Positions 1-8,629 are shown, counted from the stretch's first letter. The stretch is 64,000 nucleotides of DNA from Paraburkholderia bannensis (GCF_014200455.1 NZ_JACHBW010000012.1:209774-273773); one strand, 5' to 3'. Notes: generated by a model not told the origin, from the sequence alone. Made by a program: numbers and translations.

Positions 1-136
1 TCGCGGCGATATCGGTCCAGCCGACATCGGCGAAGCGCACGCTCTTGCACGCGGCCGGATCGGCGGCGAAGGCGCTGGAGCACGCGAACGCCGTCAGCGC
101 GGCGGCGCAAACCGGGACTGTTCTGAATCGGGCCAT
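1..136 (-). CDS. choX: Choline ABC transporter substrate-binding protein ChoX, 5' part only
   Basis: Only the first 45 codons lie in the window; the gene runs off the left edge. The start ATG at 136 has a GGAG sequence 6 nt upstream. Residues 1-25 form a signal peptide ending in an AFA-type site, and the mature start (DPAACKSVRFADVGWTDIAA) is the characteristic beginning of the periplasmic choline-binding protein of choXWV systems (OpuAC fold). It would deliver choline to an inner-membrane permease and ATPase encoded further left. A choline-sulfatase and its regulator lie near 48 kb of the same window, so choline and its sulfate ester may be handled by linked loci. The family call from such a short piece is from memory of the conserved N-terminus. 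Confidence 0.8.
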   Translation of the reverse strand, partial: MARFRTVPVCAAALTAFACSSAFAADPAACKSVRFADVGWTDIAA

Positions 137-485
137 CTCATTCTCCTTGGTAGTCGTCGTATCGATCGCTAACGTGTGGCGGAGCGGCGCTGCGAGCCAT
201 GCGGCCTGCGAGGCCGTCCGATGCTCAATCCTCGCGCGGCAAAATGCGCGCGAACGTAGCAAACGCGACGACGACTTGCGCGGAAGCGACAAGGGAGAAA
301 GAGGCGGCTTTGGGGCGGCGCACAAGCCGCGAAAGCCTGCGTCGGGGTTACGAAAACCTGACGCTTTTGGAGCGATTGTGAGGAGAGTCGGGAGGCCGCG
401 TGCGAGCGCACGCGACGTTCAAGCGGAGAGACAAGCGTTTTTGAATCGAGCGGCTCCAGTTCGAACCGCTTGAATTCTTGCGGAA
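137..485. other. Intergenic region upstream of choX
   Basis: About 350 bases without a convincing gene. It must hold the choX promoter. The open frames here are G/C-rich, lack ribosome sites and have no recognisable protein sequence. I see no clear operator or terminator. Confidence 0.5.
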
Positions 486-920
486 TTACCGGGTTTCTTC
501 GGTCTTCTGTGCGACCGTATCACTGGGGTATTTGAACTGGCCGTAGCGAATCATCAGCACACCCAGCGCGATCAGAACGATGGCGCCCGCCGAGGCGAGC
601 AGATGCAGTTCGGTATTCATGCCCGCGCGCAGGATCAGATCCCGCGCGATCGACACCATCGCAATGTAGAGCGGGAAACGCACCGGCAATTGACCCGCCT
701 TGAGATACTGGCCGACCATCGCGAACACTTCGAGGTAAAGGAACATCAGCAGCAGATCGGTCAGCGACACGCCGTCTGAGTTCACCATGCGCCAGATCAG
801 ATGCACCATCGCGGCAACCGTGCCGATGCCGATGATGAAAAGGCCGAACAGCTCAGCCATTTCCATCGCGCTTTCGAGCCGCCCCTTGATCGCTTTCTGC
901 AACGCGTGTTCGTATTTCAT
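486..920 (-). CDS. psiE: PsiE-family membrane protein (phosphate-starvation-inducible)
   Basis: Encodes 144 residues when started at the internal ATG (MKYEHALQ), which gives the usual PsiE length; an upstream in-frame ATG would add 27 unconserved residues. Four hydrophobic segments are visible at about residues 20-40, 50-75, 85-105 and 110-130, and the tail is polar. PsiE proteins are inner-membrane proteins of unknown biochemical role, named for phosphate-starvation induction in E. coli. No Pho box could be recognised by eye. It is transcribed alone, between choX and the IclR pair. Confidence 0.75.
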   Translation of the reverse strand: MKYEHALQKAIKGRLESAMEMAELFGLFIIGIGTVAAMVHLIWRMVNSDGVSLTDLLLMFLYLEVFAMVGQYLKAGQLPVRFPLYIAMVSIARDLILRAGMNTELHLLASAGAIVLIALGVLMIRYGQFKYPSDTVAQKTEETR

Positions 921-1042
921 ATGCCCTGAGTTCCTTCGAATCAATTCAGTCAAACCGAACGGGCAATCGTATCGCGAGAATATGAACGCAAGGAAATACA
1001 AATGAAATCGTGTTGTAAGCTAACGACGACATCGGAGACGCT

Positions 1043-1873
1043 TTAGTGACCCGGCGGCCCCACGCGAATATCGGCCAGCAGTACGGTGAGTTCGCGCGCC
1101 GCGTGGCTCAGATCGGGGAAGGCGCGTGCGCGCAGAGCCGCGAGATCCGGCGCGGATTCAGTAGTGGTGACACCAAGCGCCATTGGCATGCGCCATTGCC
1201 CGGCTCGCAGCGGCAACGCAATTGAGCCATATGCGGCCTGCTCAAAAATCTCCTGCGTCGCGCATACGCCCCACTCTCTCAGTGCTTCAAATGACGATTC
1301 GATAGTTTTCCTTATCATTGAGGCTTGCGCGCCGGCCGCCTCCAGCAGGCGCAGAAAATAGCGGCGGCGCTCGTATTCGGGCAAGCCCCAGAGCCACGCA
1401 TGCCCTATGGCGGTGCGCTCCATGGGCGCGAGCCTGCCGACTCCCACGCGCGGCGATTCGACGCACGCCGTCGATCCCGTCGATCCCGTCGATCCCCCTG
1501 ACGCCGCGCCATACGCCACGGTGAGCATATCGAGCTGGTCCGGCACCGCGAGCGCGACGGCCATGTCCAGTTTGTCGGCGAGCGCCTGGATGACCGGCGT
1601 GGCGGCGCGCGCAATCGGATCGGCGTCGAGCCAGGCCTGCCCGATGCCAGCCACGCCGGAGGCCAGTTCGAAACGCGTACCGCCCGCCGCGTGGCGCAGA
1701 TAGCCGAGATGGAGCAGCGTGGCCGCAAGCCGCGCTACGGCCGTGCGCGGCAGCCCCGTGCGCTGGGCCAGTTCGCTAGCGCAGAGCGACGCGCTGTGGG
1801 CGCGGAAGGCCCGCAGCACTTGCAGGCCGCGATCGAGTGTCAAGGTGACCGGCGCGTCGTGCGGCATGGTCAC
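1043..1873 (-). CDS. IclR-family transcriptional regulator (full length)
   Basis: A 276-residue protein with an N-terminal winged helix (about residues 12-75; LDRGLQVLRAF, then a helix-turn-helix around ELAQRTGLPRTAVARL) and a C-terminal IclR effector domain (about 90-270). The start is taken as GTG at 1873 because it overlaps the stop of the upstream gene as GTGA, indicating translational coupling; ATG at 1867 is an alternative. A (Gly-Ser-Thr)3 insertion in the effector domain near residue 125 is encoded by a perfect 9-bp tandem repeat. The target is unknown; no catabolic gene is adjacent. Confidence 0.85.
   Translation of the reverse strand: MTMPHDAPVTLTLDRGLQVLRAFRAHSASLCASELAQRTGLPRTAVARLAATLLHLGYLRHAAGGTRFELASGVAGIGQAWLDADPIARAATPVIQALADKLDMAVALAVPDQLDMLTVAYGAASGGSTGSTGSTACVESPRVGVGRLAPMERTAIGHAWLWGLPEYERRRYFLRLLEAAGAQASMIRKTIESSFEALREWGVCATQEIFEQAAYGSIALPLRAGQWRMPMALGVTTTESAPDLAALRARAFPDLSHAARELTVLLADIRVGPPGH
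1470..1496. repeat. 9-bp tandem repeat (3 copies) inside the IclR gene
   Basis: Three perfect copies of gtcgatccc, in frame, giving Gly-Ser-Thr three times in the effector domain. Confidence 0.9.
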
Positions 1874-2250
1874 CCCCGGGGGGCGTCCAGCGAGCGCTGC
1901 GCCGGATCGGCAATGGCGGCGTAACCGAGTGCGAGCGCGGCGGGAGCGAGCGCGTACAGGCGGGTCGCCTCGTCTTGCTGCACGTAGCCCAGCACCAGCA
2001 GCGAATGGAGCAGACGCGATACCGTGGGCGCAGGGATGCCCGTTTCCTGTGCGATGTCGAGATTGCCGAGCCAGGCGCGGCCTCGCCCAAACGCGCAGAG
2101 AATGGCCAGACCGCGCGCGAGCGGCACGACCATCGGCTCGCTCTCTGCGCGTTTTCCCTGGGGCGTGGCGGCCCGAATATCGTTTGCGCTTTGCGTGTTG
2201 TCGTGACGCCTTGCGCGCGGCGTCGGCGATTGGAGCCTGTCGGGAGCCAT
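1870..2250 (-). CDS. IclR-type protein with DNA-binding domain only
   Basis: Encodes 126 residues. Residues 40-120 are a clear IclR N-terminal winged helix (VVPLARGLAILCAF, then LDIAQETGIPAPTVSRLLHS, then a wing ending YALAPAALALGY), but the protein stops directly after it, where a normal family member continues into a roughly 170-residue effector domain. The next gene begins within the stop codon (GTGA) and is a complete IclR protein with its own winged helix. A GGAG 7 nt before the ATG at 2250 supports this start. The first 39 residues are polar and unconserved. It may be a product of deletion between tandem IclR genes, or a stand-alone DNA-binding subunit. Confidence 0.7.
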   Translation of the reverse strand: MAPDRLQSPTPRARRHDNTQSANDIRAATPQGKRAESEPMVVPLARGLAILCAFGRGRAWLGNLDIAQETGIPAPTVSRLLHSLLVLGYVQQDEATRLYALAPAALALGYAAIADPAQRSLDAPRG

Positions 2251-2447
2251 GGGCGTCTCCGTCTGAGCGACTCGAAGGGATGGTGCGCTGTTTATGGGGC
2301 TTAAGCGATGGACACCTTACCTCCCGAAATGCTACTACGATCGCGCGATCGCCTGGGAGCGCTTTATGGCGGCCCGCGTGAAGTTTTTGTGGCTATCTTT
2401 AGTAGCGCTACGCATGTCTGCGCTCCGGGCACGCGCATAAGCAAAAC

Positions 2448-2489
2448 GGCCGGTGATTCAAAGAACGATCGTCCTTTAAATCACCGGCC
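2448..2489 (-). terminator. Rho-independent terminator of the dehydrogenase operon
   Basis: A long inverted repeat (ggccggtgatt...aatcaccggcc) with 19 of 21 positions paired lies 35 nt past the cytochrome stop. Read on the minus strand it is followed by TTTTGCTT, a short U-tract. Confidence 0.8.
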
Positions 2490-2523
2490 ATCTGATTGCC
2501 GCAGTTGATATTGCGCTACGGCA

Positions 2524-3891
2524 TTATTTTGCTGCCAAGGCCGCCCTCACCTTGCGTACCTCGCCCGCATCCACCGCCGCCGCGCGATTCGTCCAGCCGC
2601 CGCGCACGAAGGTTGCCAGCGCAGCCACTTCGTCGTCGTTCAGACGCGCCGCGAAGCCAGGCATCGGCAGCACGGAAGGGGCCTTCGCCGTCGAAGGCGT
2701 TTTCGCACCCGCAAGGATCACGTGCAGCAGCGCGTCGGGACTCGACGCATTGACCACGCTCGCGCCGTCCAGACGCGGGAACACGCGCGGCGCACCGCCG
2801 CCATGCACGAAGTGACACGCGCTGCAATTGTCGAGATATAGCCGCTCGCCCAGCGTGAGGTTCTTCGCCGCCGTGAGATGCGCCGCCGTATCGCTCGACG
2901 CCGCCTGGGCGGATGCCACCACCGCATCGCCGCCAAGGCTCTGCAGATAAGCTGCAATCGCATTAAGATCGGCATCGCTCAAATGCGAGGTGCTGTTATA
3001 GACCACCGAAGTCATCTCGCCCGCGACCGACGCCTTGCTGTTGCGCCCCATCTGCAGATAATCAACGATATCCGCGCGCGACCACTTCGCGATGCCGCGC
3101 AGCGCCGGCACGCTCCAGCCATTGAGGCTGCCGCCCGAGAGATAACGCACATCGCCGCCGTCGAAAGCCTTTTCGTTCATCGCCACGCCGCGCGGCGTGT
3201 GGCAACTGCCGCAATGGCCCAGCCCTTCGACCAGATACGCGCCGCGCTGTACTTCGGCGTTCGCGTTTGCCGGCGCGATAAAAGGCTGATCCGATGAAAA
3301 CGCCCAGTTCCACAGCGCCATGCCCCAGCGCTGGTTAAACGGGAAGCTCAGCCGGGTGACCGGTGCGGGATCGTCGACCGCTGCGACGCCCTTCATGAAA
3401 TACACGTAAAGCGCGTGCACGTCGGCGTCGGTCAGCTTGGCGTACGAAGGATAAGGCATCGCCGGATAAAGATTCGTACCGTCGGCGCGTACGCCCTTGC
3501 GTAACGCATTCGCGAATTGCGCTTCCGTGTACTGGCCGATGCCGTGGCGCGCACCCGGCGTGATGTTGGTCGAGTAGATCGTACCCAGACCGCTTTCGAT
3601 TGCGAGGCCGCCCGCATAGGGTTTTCTGCCGGTCGCGCTATGGCAGGCCATGCAATCGCCCGCGCGCGCGAGGTACGCTCCCTGATGGATCAACGCGTCC
3701 TGATCCGGGGTCTGGGTCTGGGTCTGGGTCTGGGTCTGGGTCTGGGTCTGGGTCTGGGTCTGGGTCTGGGTCTGGGTCTGGGTCTGGGTCTGGGTCTGGG
3801 TCTGCCCCTGAGCCTGCGCTGCGCTCATGCTCAACCCCGCCGCAAGCGTCATGATTGCAGCCGTCAAAGTCTTGAATAGTTTCATGGTCAT
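2524..3891 (-). CDS. Tri-haem cytochrome c subunit of a membrane GMC dehydrogenase
   Basis: A 455-residue exported cytochrome. A signal peptide (about 1-27, ending AQA) is followed at once by (Gln-Thr)16 and then three c-type haem sites: CMACH at 80-84, CGSCH at 227-231 and CSACH at 356-360. Three haems and length fit the cytochrome subunit of gluconate, alcohol or aldehyde dehydrogenase complexes, passing electrons from the flavin subunit to ubiquinone. Its start overlaps the stop of the flavoprotein gene by 4 bp, so the two are coupled. Oddity: the Gln-Thr tract comes from a 16-copy perfect hexanucleotide repeat. The substrate cannot be fixed from sequence; gluconate or a related sugar acid is most likely. 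Confidence 0.9.
   Translation of the reverse strand: MTMKLFKTLTAAIMTLAAGLSMSAAQAQGQTQTQTQTQTQTQTQTQTQTQTQTQTQTQTQTPDQDALIHQGAYLARAGDCMACHSATGRKPYAGGLAIESGLGTIYSTNITPGARHGIGQYTEAQFANALRKGVRADGTNLYPAMPYPSYAKLTDADVHALYVYFMKGVAAVDDPAPVTRLSFPFNQRWGMALWNWAFSSDQPFIAPANANAEVQRGAYLVEGLGHCGSCHTPRGVAMNEKAFDGGDVRYLSGGSLNGWSVPALRGIAKWSRADIVDYLQMGRNSKASVAGEMTSVVYNSTSHLSDADLNAIAAYLQSLGGDAVVASAQAASSDTAAHLTAAKNLTLGERLYLDNCSACHFVHGGGAPRVFPRLDGASVVNASSPDALLHVILAGAKTPSTAKAPSVLPMPGFAARLNDDEVAALATFVRGGWTNRAAAVDAGEVRKVRAALAAK
3709..3804. repeat. Hexanucleotide microsatellite, 16 perfect copies
   Basis: Sixteen uninterrupted copies of ggtctg (96 bp) inside the cytochrome gene, encoding alternating Gln and Thr right after the signal peptide. 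The 6-bp unit keeps the frame, so slippage would change linker length without inactivating the gene. Confidence 0.97.
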
Positions 3892-5657
3892 GCTTGCACG
3901 AGCGGGCCGGGGTTCTTGAGGTACTGCTCCTTGATCGCGCGCGCGGCGAACAGCGTGATCGCGCCTATCGTGGCCGTGGGATTTGCCTGGAAGTTCTGCG
4001 GGAACGCATTGCCGCCCGGCACGAACACGTTGTGCACGTCCCAGCTCTGCAGATAGCGGTTCAACGCGCTGGTCTCGGGCGAATCGCCCATCACCGCTCC
4101 GCCCACGTTGTGCGTGGACACGTATTTGGTGATGTCCCAGTGCGAGTCGAGCGACAGGAAACTCTCGCTATAGCTGTCCGGATTGAGTTCCTTCGTTACG
4201 TCCAGCACGATCTTGCGCAGATACTGCTGCAGTTTCAGCTCGTTCTGCTTCCAGTCGAACGTGATGCGCAGCAGCGGCTGGCCCCACGGGTCCCTGTAAT
4301 TGGGATCGAGATCGACGTAGTGATCGCGGTACGACATGCAGCTAGTCGTGATGCTGATCTTCATCGAATGGCCGTACCAGTCCTGCATGCCCTCTTTCCA
4401 GCCCTTGCCCCAGGCCGGCGTGCCCTTGGGCAGCGCGGTGCCGATGGGTGCGCCCGAGGACTGCGAGCTATGGATCTTCGCGCCGCCGATAATCCCCAGC
4501 GACGGTCCGTCGAAATTGCCGGGCGACACATCATTGAACATCTGCCCGGTTGCGCCTGCGGTGGCGAACGGATTGAAGTTCTTGTCCTTGAAGAACAGCG
4601 TTGCGCCGCCATTGCTCAGGAATGCGTAATTACGACCGATCACGCCCTTGCCGCTAGCCGGGTCATAAGGCTTGCCGATGCCCGAGAGCAGCATCAGACG
4701 CACATTGACGAACTGGAATGCCGCCAGCACGACGATCTTCGCGGGCTGGAACACTTCGTTGCCGTGCTCGTCGGCGTAGGTCACACCCCTGGCCGTCTTG
4801 CCGTCTGGGTGCATCTCCACGCGCAGCACGTTGGCGTTGGTGCGGTACGAGAAGTTGTCCATGCGCTTGAGCGCATCGAGCACGGCGGTTTGCGGCGATG
4901 CTTTCGAGAAGTTCAGGCATGGATACTTGCTGCAAAAACCGCAGTAATTGCAGGGCGCGATCTGGCAGCCGTACGGATTGGTCCAGGCGCGCGAAACATT
5001 CGCCGATGGGTTCGGGAACGGGTGATAGCCAAGCTTGCGCGCGGCGTGCGCGAACATCGAGGTATTGAGCGTGTCTTCGAGCGCGGGCAACGGCGCGGGA
5101 TTCGAGCGCGGCCCTTCGAAGGGGTCGCCGCCTTCCATGATCTTGCCGCGCAGATTGCCGGTGTTCGCCGACAGTCCGCAGACCTTGTCGAAGAAGTCGT
5201 AATACGGCTCGATCTCGTCCCACGTGAACGGGAAGTCCTGCACCTGCATGCCTTCTTCGAGCTGGCCTTTTTCATAGGCCTGATCGGCGTAGGTCTTGAG
5301 CTTGAGGTCGGTCGGGGTCGGCCGGATCAGCACGCCTGTCCAGTGCAGCCCCGAGCCGCCCACACCCGTGCCGGGCACGAAAGCGCCCCATTTTCTGGTC
5401 GGCAGCGCCGTGTCGCCGGCCGAGTGTCGCACGGTCAGCGCGCCGTCGCGCGGCGTGACCATGACCTTGTTGCGCACCGCGTAAGCGTATTGGTCTGCGG
5501 GCTTCGGATAGGCGAAGTCGCTATTGCTGCGGTCTTCGCCGCGCTCGATCGCGCGCACTTTGAGGCCTGCCTGAGCGAGTTCCATGCTCATGAGCGAGCC
5601 GGCCCAGCCGAGTCCTACTACGACGACGTCCACCGCGTCATTGGTGATATTTGCCAC
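3888..5657 (-). CDS. GMC-family FAD dehydrogenase large subunit (gluconate 2-dehydrogenase type)
   Basis: Encodes 589 residues. An FAD-binding GLGWAGS motif lies at about residues 16-22, and the C-terminal GMC substrate domain ends with the typical block around THNVGGAVMGDSPETSALN and VFVPGGNAFPQN. A Cys-rich stretch (CQIAPCNYCGFCSKYPC, about residues 230-250) is usual for this membrane-bound subgroup. It oxidises a sugar acid or polyol in the periplasm and passes electrons to the tri-haem cytochrome encoded next. It has no signal peptide of its own; export would be with the Tat-signal small subunit encoded upstream, as known for gluconate dehydrogenase. The middle gene of a three-gene operon. 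Confidence 0.9.
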   Translation of the reverse strand: MANITNDAVDVVVVGLGWAGSLMSMELAQAGLKVRAIERGEDRSNSDFAYPKPADQYAYAVRNKVMVTPRDGALTVRHSAGDTALPTRKWGAFVPGTGVGGSGLHWTGVLIRPTPTDLKLKTYADQAYEKGQLEEGMQVQDFPFTWDEIEPYYDFFDKVCGLSANTGNLRGKIMEGGDPFEGPRSNPAPLPALEDTLNTSMFAHAARKLGYHPFPNPSANVSRAWTNPYGCQIAPCNYCGFCSKYPCLNFSKASPQTAVLDALKRMDNFSYRTNANVLRVEMHPDGKTARGVTYADEHGNEVFQPAKIVVLAAFQFVNVRLMLLSGIGKPYDPASGKGVIGRNYAFLSNGGATLFFKDKNFNPFATAGATGQMFNDVSPGNFDGPSLGIIGGAKIHSSQSSGAPIGTALPKGTPAWGKGWKEGMQDWYGHSMKISITTSCMSYRDHYVDLDPNYRDPWGQPLLRITFDWKQNELKLQQYLRKIVLDVTKELNPDSYSESFLSLDSHWDITKYVSTHNVGGAVMGDSPETSALNRYLQSWDVHNVFVPGGNAFPQNFQANPTATIGAITLFAARAIKEQYLKNPGPLVQA

Positions 5658-5702
5658 GATATTCCCTGGATCTATGCTGTCTTGGTCATGAGCGGGCGCG
5701 AA

Positions 5703-6419
5703 TCAGGCGCGAATGCCGGTGAGGCTCACCGGGCCAAGCGGATATTTCACGTTGTGCTGCGTCACCCATTCGAGAAAGCTCGCACGCGCCCCCGGAAAGC
5801 CGATGGCAATCCATGCTTTCATGCCCTTGTTGCCGCCGTAGATCGGATCGGACAAATAGCCGTTCTTCGAATCCGAGAGCATTTCGCCAAAGAACTGGCT
5901 GCCTTTGAGCGCCGGCTCGCCAAATTGTGCGAAGTCGATGTCGTTGCCCTGCAAGGCCTTGAGCGCGGCATCCTGCTGCGCGGTGTCGAGTTCGCTAAAG
6001 CGCTTCTGATAGTGCTGCTGGCACCAGCTATCGACGATCTTGATGCCGCGCTGGTAAATCTCCTGCGGCGTGTACGGCAATTGATAGCCGAGCGTGGGCG
6101 GCGCCTTGACGTCGAACGGGCCCTGCAGATAGATCTCGTGGCCGAATTCGCCGTGCAATTGCTGGTCGATGAAAACCGGCACATTGGTTTCGAGTGCGCC
6201 GGGACCGCGACCATCGGCGGGAATCAGGCGGTCGCATGCGGCCAGCAAAAAGCGCCATTCGTCGGCGGAAAAAAACACCGGATGATAGGCGGCCAGATCA
6301 GGCGCGGCGATTTCCGCGACCTGCGCCGCACTCATGCCGTGCACGGCAATGCCCAACGCAGGCAACGCGAGCAGCGAGGAAACCAGGAATTTGCGTCGTG
6401 AGAATGGGGGGGACGACAT
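5703..6419 (-). CDS. Gluconate 2-dehydrogenase subunit 3 family protein (small subunit, Tat signal)
   Basis: Encodes 238 residues. The N-terminus reads SRRKFLVSSLLALPALG, a Tat signal with the twin-arginine pair and a hydrophobic stretch. The rest matches the gluconate 2-dehydrogenase subunit 3 family (acidic, with a conserved DRLIPADGRGPGALE block near residue 65). The small subunit carries the flavoprotein across the inner membrane and stabilises the complex. First gene of the operon, followed by the GMC subunit after 45 nt. A GGAG lies 11 nt upstream of the ATG. Confidence 0.88.
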   Translation of the reverse strand: MSSPPFSRRKFLVSSLLALPALGIAVHGMSAAQVAEIAAPDLAAYHPVFFSADEWRFLLAACDRLIPADGRGPGALETNVPVFIDQQLHGEFGHEIYLQGPFDVKAPPTLGYQLPYTPQEIYQRGIKIVDSWCQQHYQKRFSELDTAQQDAALKALQGNDIDFAQFGEPALKGSQFFGEMLSDSKNGYLSDPIYGGNKGMKAWIAIGFPGARASFLEWVTQHNVKYPLGPVSLTGIRA

Positions 6420-6503
6420 TGTGAAGCCGCTCCGTTTTTTTATGAATCAGACCGGGAAGCGCGCGTCATGCGGCGACGGCGCTTGGAATATGAATGGGTA
6501 TTG

Positions 6504-6531
6504 GCGTACGGGGTGTTGAAACCCCGCACGC
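6504..6531 (-). terminator. Probable terminator hairpin downstream of the chemoreceptor gene
   Basis: Inverted repeat with arms gcgtacggggt and accccgcacgc separated by about 5 nt, starting 7 nt past the stop on the minus strand. There is no U-tract, so it may act as a stabilising hairpin instead. Confidence 0.5.
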
Positions 6532-6537
6532 GCGGCC

Positions 6538-8361
6538 TTAAAAGGTTTCCCAATCCTGATTGGGATCGCCCGCCGTGACAGCAGCTTCACGCACTGGCGC
6601 AGGGGCCATGACTGCCTGCGGCTCTTTCGATGTGCGCGCAACTTTCTGCACGCGTGGCGCGGGCGCTTTGGGCTCGCGCATAACGGGCGCACGTCGCGCA
6701 AGAGCGCCTTGAGCGGCCACCGCTTGCGGCGCGATTGAAGCGACCGAAGCGACCGAAGCGACCGAAGCCACTGAAGCAGCCATTTCGCGCGCCGGCGCCG
6801 AAAGACGGAATACGGACACCACCGTACGCAAACGCTCGGCCTGATCTTCCAGCGACTTCGACGCAGCCGCCGCTTGTTCCACCAGCGCCGCATTCTGCTG
6901 CGTGACCATGTCCATCTGGCCGACCGCCTGATTCACTTCCGCGATGCCCGTGCTCTGCTCTTGCGCAGCGGCAGAGATTTCGCTGACGATATCGGAAACG
7001 TGACGGATCGACTGTTTGATCTGCGCCATCGCGGCGCTCACTTCGGAAGCCAGCCGCGCGCCGCCTTCGATCGAGTTGGCCGACGCGCCGATCACGTCCT
7101 TGATCTCCTTGGCCGCCGCTGCGGAGCGCTGCGCGAGGCTGCGCACTTCGCTGGCCACCACGGCGAAGCCGCGCCCCTGCTCGCCGGCACGCGCGGCTTC
7201 CACCGCCGCATTGAGCGCGAGAATATTGGTCTGGAACGCAATGCCTTCGATCAGCGTGGTGATGTCCGAAACCTTGCTGGAGTTCTGGCTGATATGCGAC
7301 ATGGTGCTGACCATGCCTTCAACAGTCGTTGCGCCTGCATCGACCACTTCGATTGCCGTGGTCGTGAGGCCCGCCGCTTCGCGCGCGTTTTCCGCGCTCT
7401 GGCGCACCACAGTCGTAATCTGCGTCATGCTCGACGCGGTTTCTTCGAGCGATGCCGCCTGCTGCTCCGTGCGCGCCGAGAGGTCGGTATTGCCGGCGGC
7501 AATCTCGACGGAAGCGATGCGCACGCTTTCGGTGGCATCGCGAATGCCGCGCACGGTGCTGGCGAGTTGATCGCGCATCTGGCGCAGCGAGTACAGCAGG
7601 CTGGTATGGTCGCGTGCGTCGATATCGATGGGCATGTCAAGGCGGCCTTCGGCGATATGGCGCGCGATGTCCTGCGCGTAATCCGGCTCGCCGCCAAGCT
7701 GGCTGAGAATGCTGCGCGTGATCAGCACAGCAAAGCCGATGGAAACGATCAGCCCCAGCAGCGACGCGCCGATCAGACCATTGCGTCCCGTGCTATACAT
7801 CGCGTCTGCATTGGCGGCGGCATCGGACGCGCGGCTCACTTCGTAGTCGCGGAATTTGCCGAGCACATCGGTCCAGGTGGACAGCGCCGGGCCGGTTTGC
7901 TTCGAGAGCATGTCCGGCGCGCCCGGGTCGCCCTGCATGCCCAGTTCGGCGTTCTTCTTGACGAGCGGCTCCGCAACTTCGCCCAGCTGGACGATCTGCG
8001 CGATGTAATCGCGCTCCCTGGCGTCCGTGGTGTCGCTCTGCGCAAACAGGTTCTGCATGCGCGTCATGGCTTCGTGATAGTCGCCCAGCTTTTCTTCTAC
8101 ATTGCGCTTTTGCACCTCCATATCGGCGGGATCGTGCGCAACGATCAGACGTTGCATCGCCAGCGACGCGCCTTGCGCCTTGCCCAGCGCACGGCCAAGC
8201 AAACCGATCTGGGCGGTGCCGATATTCAGTCCCGAGTAGATGACCGTATTGAGCGAGTGCAGGACGAACAACGCAGATCCAACGACAACGGCGAACAGCA
8301 CGAGCAGCGCGCCGAAACCCACAGTGAGACGCGTCCCCACTCTAAGTCGCGAAAGTTGCAT
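6538..8361 (-). CDS. Methyl-accepting chemotaxis protein
   Basis: About 607 residues from MQLSRLRVGTRL, the usual MCP start; an in-frame ATG 45 codons upstream gives a basic extension unlike the family. Layout: membrane segment at about 10-32, a four-helix-bundle ligand domain (35-185), a second membrane segment (about 190-212), HAMP, and a cytoplasmic signalling domain with the conserved hairpin (EGIAFQTNILALNAAVEAARA). It ends in DWETF, the pentapeptide that docks CheR/CheB. A Ser-Val-Ala repeat precedes the Ala/Pro-rich flexible linker. The ligand is unknown. Expression is probably flagellar-class, from the sigma-28 promoter about 190 nt upstream. Confidence 0.95.
   Translation of the reverse strand: MQLSRLRVGTRLTVGFGALLVLFAVVVGSALFVLHSLNTVIYSGLNIGTAQIGLLGRALGKAQGASLAMQRLIVAHDPADMEVQKRNVEEKLGDYHEAMTRMQNLFAQSDTTDARERDYIAQIVQLGEVAEPLVKKNAELGMQGDPGAPDMLSKQTGPALSTWTDVLGKFRDYEVSRASDAAANADAMYSTGRNGLIGASLLGLIVSIGFAVLITRSILSQLGGEPDYAQDIARHIAEGRLDMPIDIDARDHTSLLYSLRQMRDQLASTVRGIRDATESVRIASVEIAAGNTDLSARTEQQAASLEETASSMTQITTVVRQSAENAREAAGLTTTAIEVVDAGATTVEGMVSTMSHISQNSSKVSDITTLIEGIAFQTNILALNAAVEAARAGEQGRGFAVVASEVRSLAQRSAAAAKEIKDVIGASANSIEGGARLASEVSAAMAQIKQSIRHVSDIVSEISAAAQEQSTGIAEVNQAVGQMDMVTQQNAALVEQAAAASKSLEDQAERLRTVVSVFRLSAPAREMAASVASVASVASVASIAPQAVAAQGALARRAPVMREPKAPAPRVQKVARTSKEPQAVMAPAPVREAAVTAGDPNQDWETF
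6731..6775. repeat. 9-bp tandem repeat in the MCP linker
   Basis: Five units of a 9-mer (gcgattgaa, then gcgaccgaa three times, then gccactgaa) encode repeated Ser-Val-Ala in the linker before the C-terminal pentapeptide. Confidence 0.88.
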
Positions 8362-8547
8362 AAGAGACAAACCCTTAGAATTAAAAAATTGTCTCTTCCG
8401 TTTGCTGTCGCCACCAGGACCCAGGTATGGTCGTTTTTTTCGATCGATGCTCCGCCGGTTTTTGAAACCTGTGTGCTTTATTGGTTGCGCGCGCAATCGA
8501 CCATCACGGCGCGACGTTTATGTTCGCTCGTCACCATGACAGCCGGA

Positions 8548-8574
8548 GTATCGGCACTTGGAAGTAAAACTTTA
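8548..8574 (-). promoter_or_regulatory. Sigma-28 (FliA) promoter for the chemoreceptor gene
   Basis: On the minus strand, TAAAGTTT (8574-8567), 11 nt, then GCCGATAC (8555-8548). This matches 15 of 16 bases of the known FliA consensus TAAAGTTT-N11-GCCGATAA with exact spacing. It points at the MCP gene and predicts a leader of about 180 nt. Confidence 0.85.
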
Positions 8575-8629
8575 GTTAAAAATTCGACGGCTTGCGCTGA
8601 ACGGCGACATAACGCGCACGCGCGTGCGT

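Noticed and set aside
3709..3804. CRISPR-like array
   Set aside because: The repeats are contiguous 6-mers without spacers inside a coding region.
3894..6401. Open frame of 835 codons on the plus strand opposite the dehydrogenase operon
   Set aside because: It is antisense to two clearly homologous genes, is Arg/His-rich without family motifs, and arises from the high G/C third-position bias. Several similar long antisense frames (6874-8646, 17176-18618, 32514-34031, 54927-56798) were dropped for the same reason.
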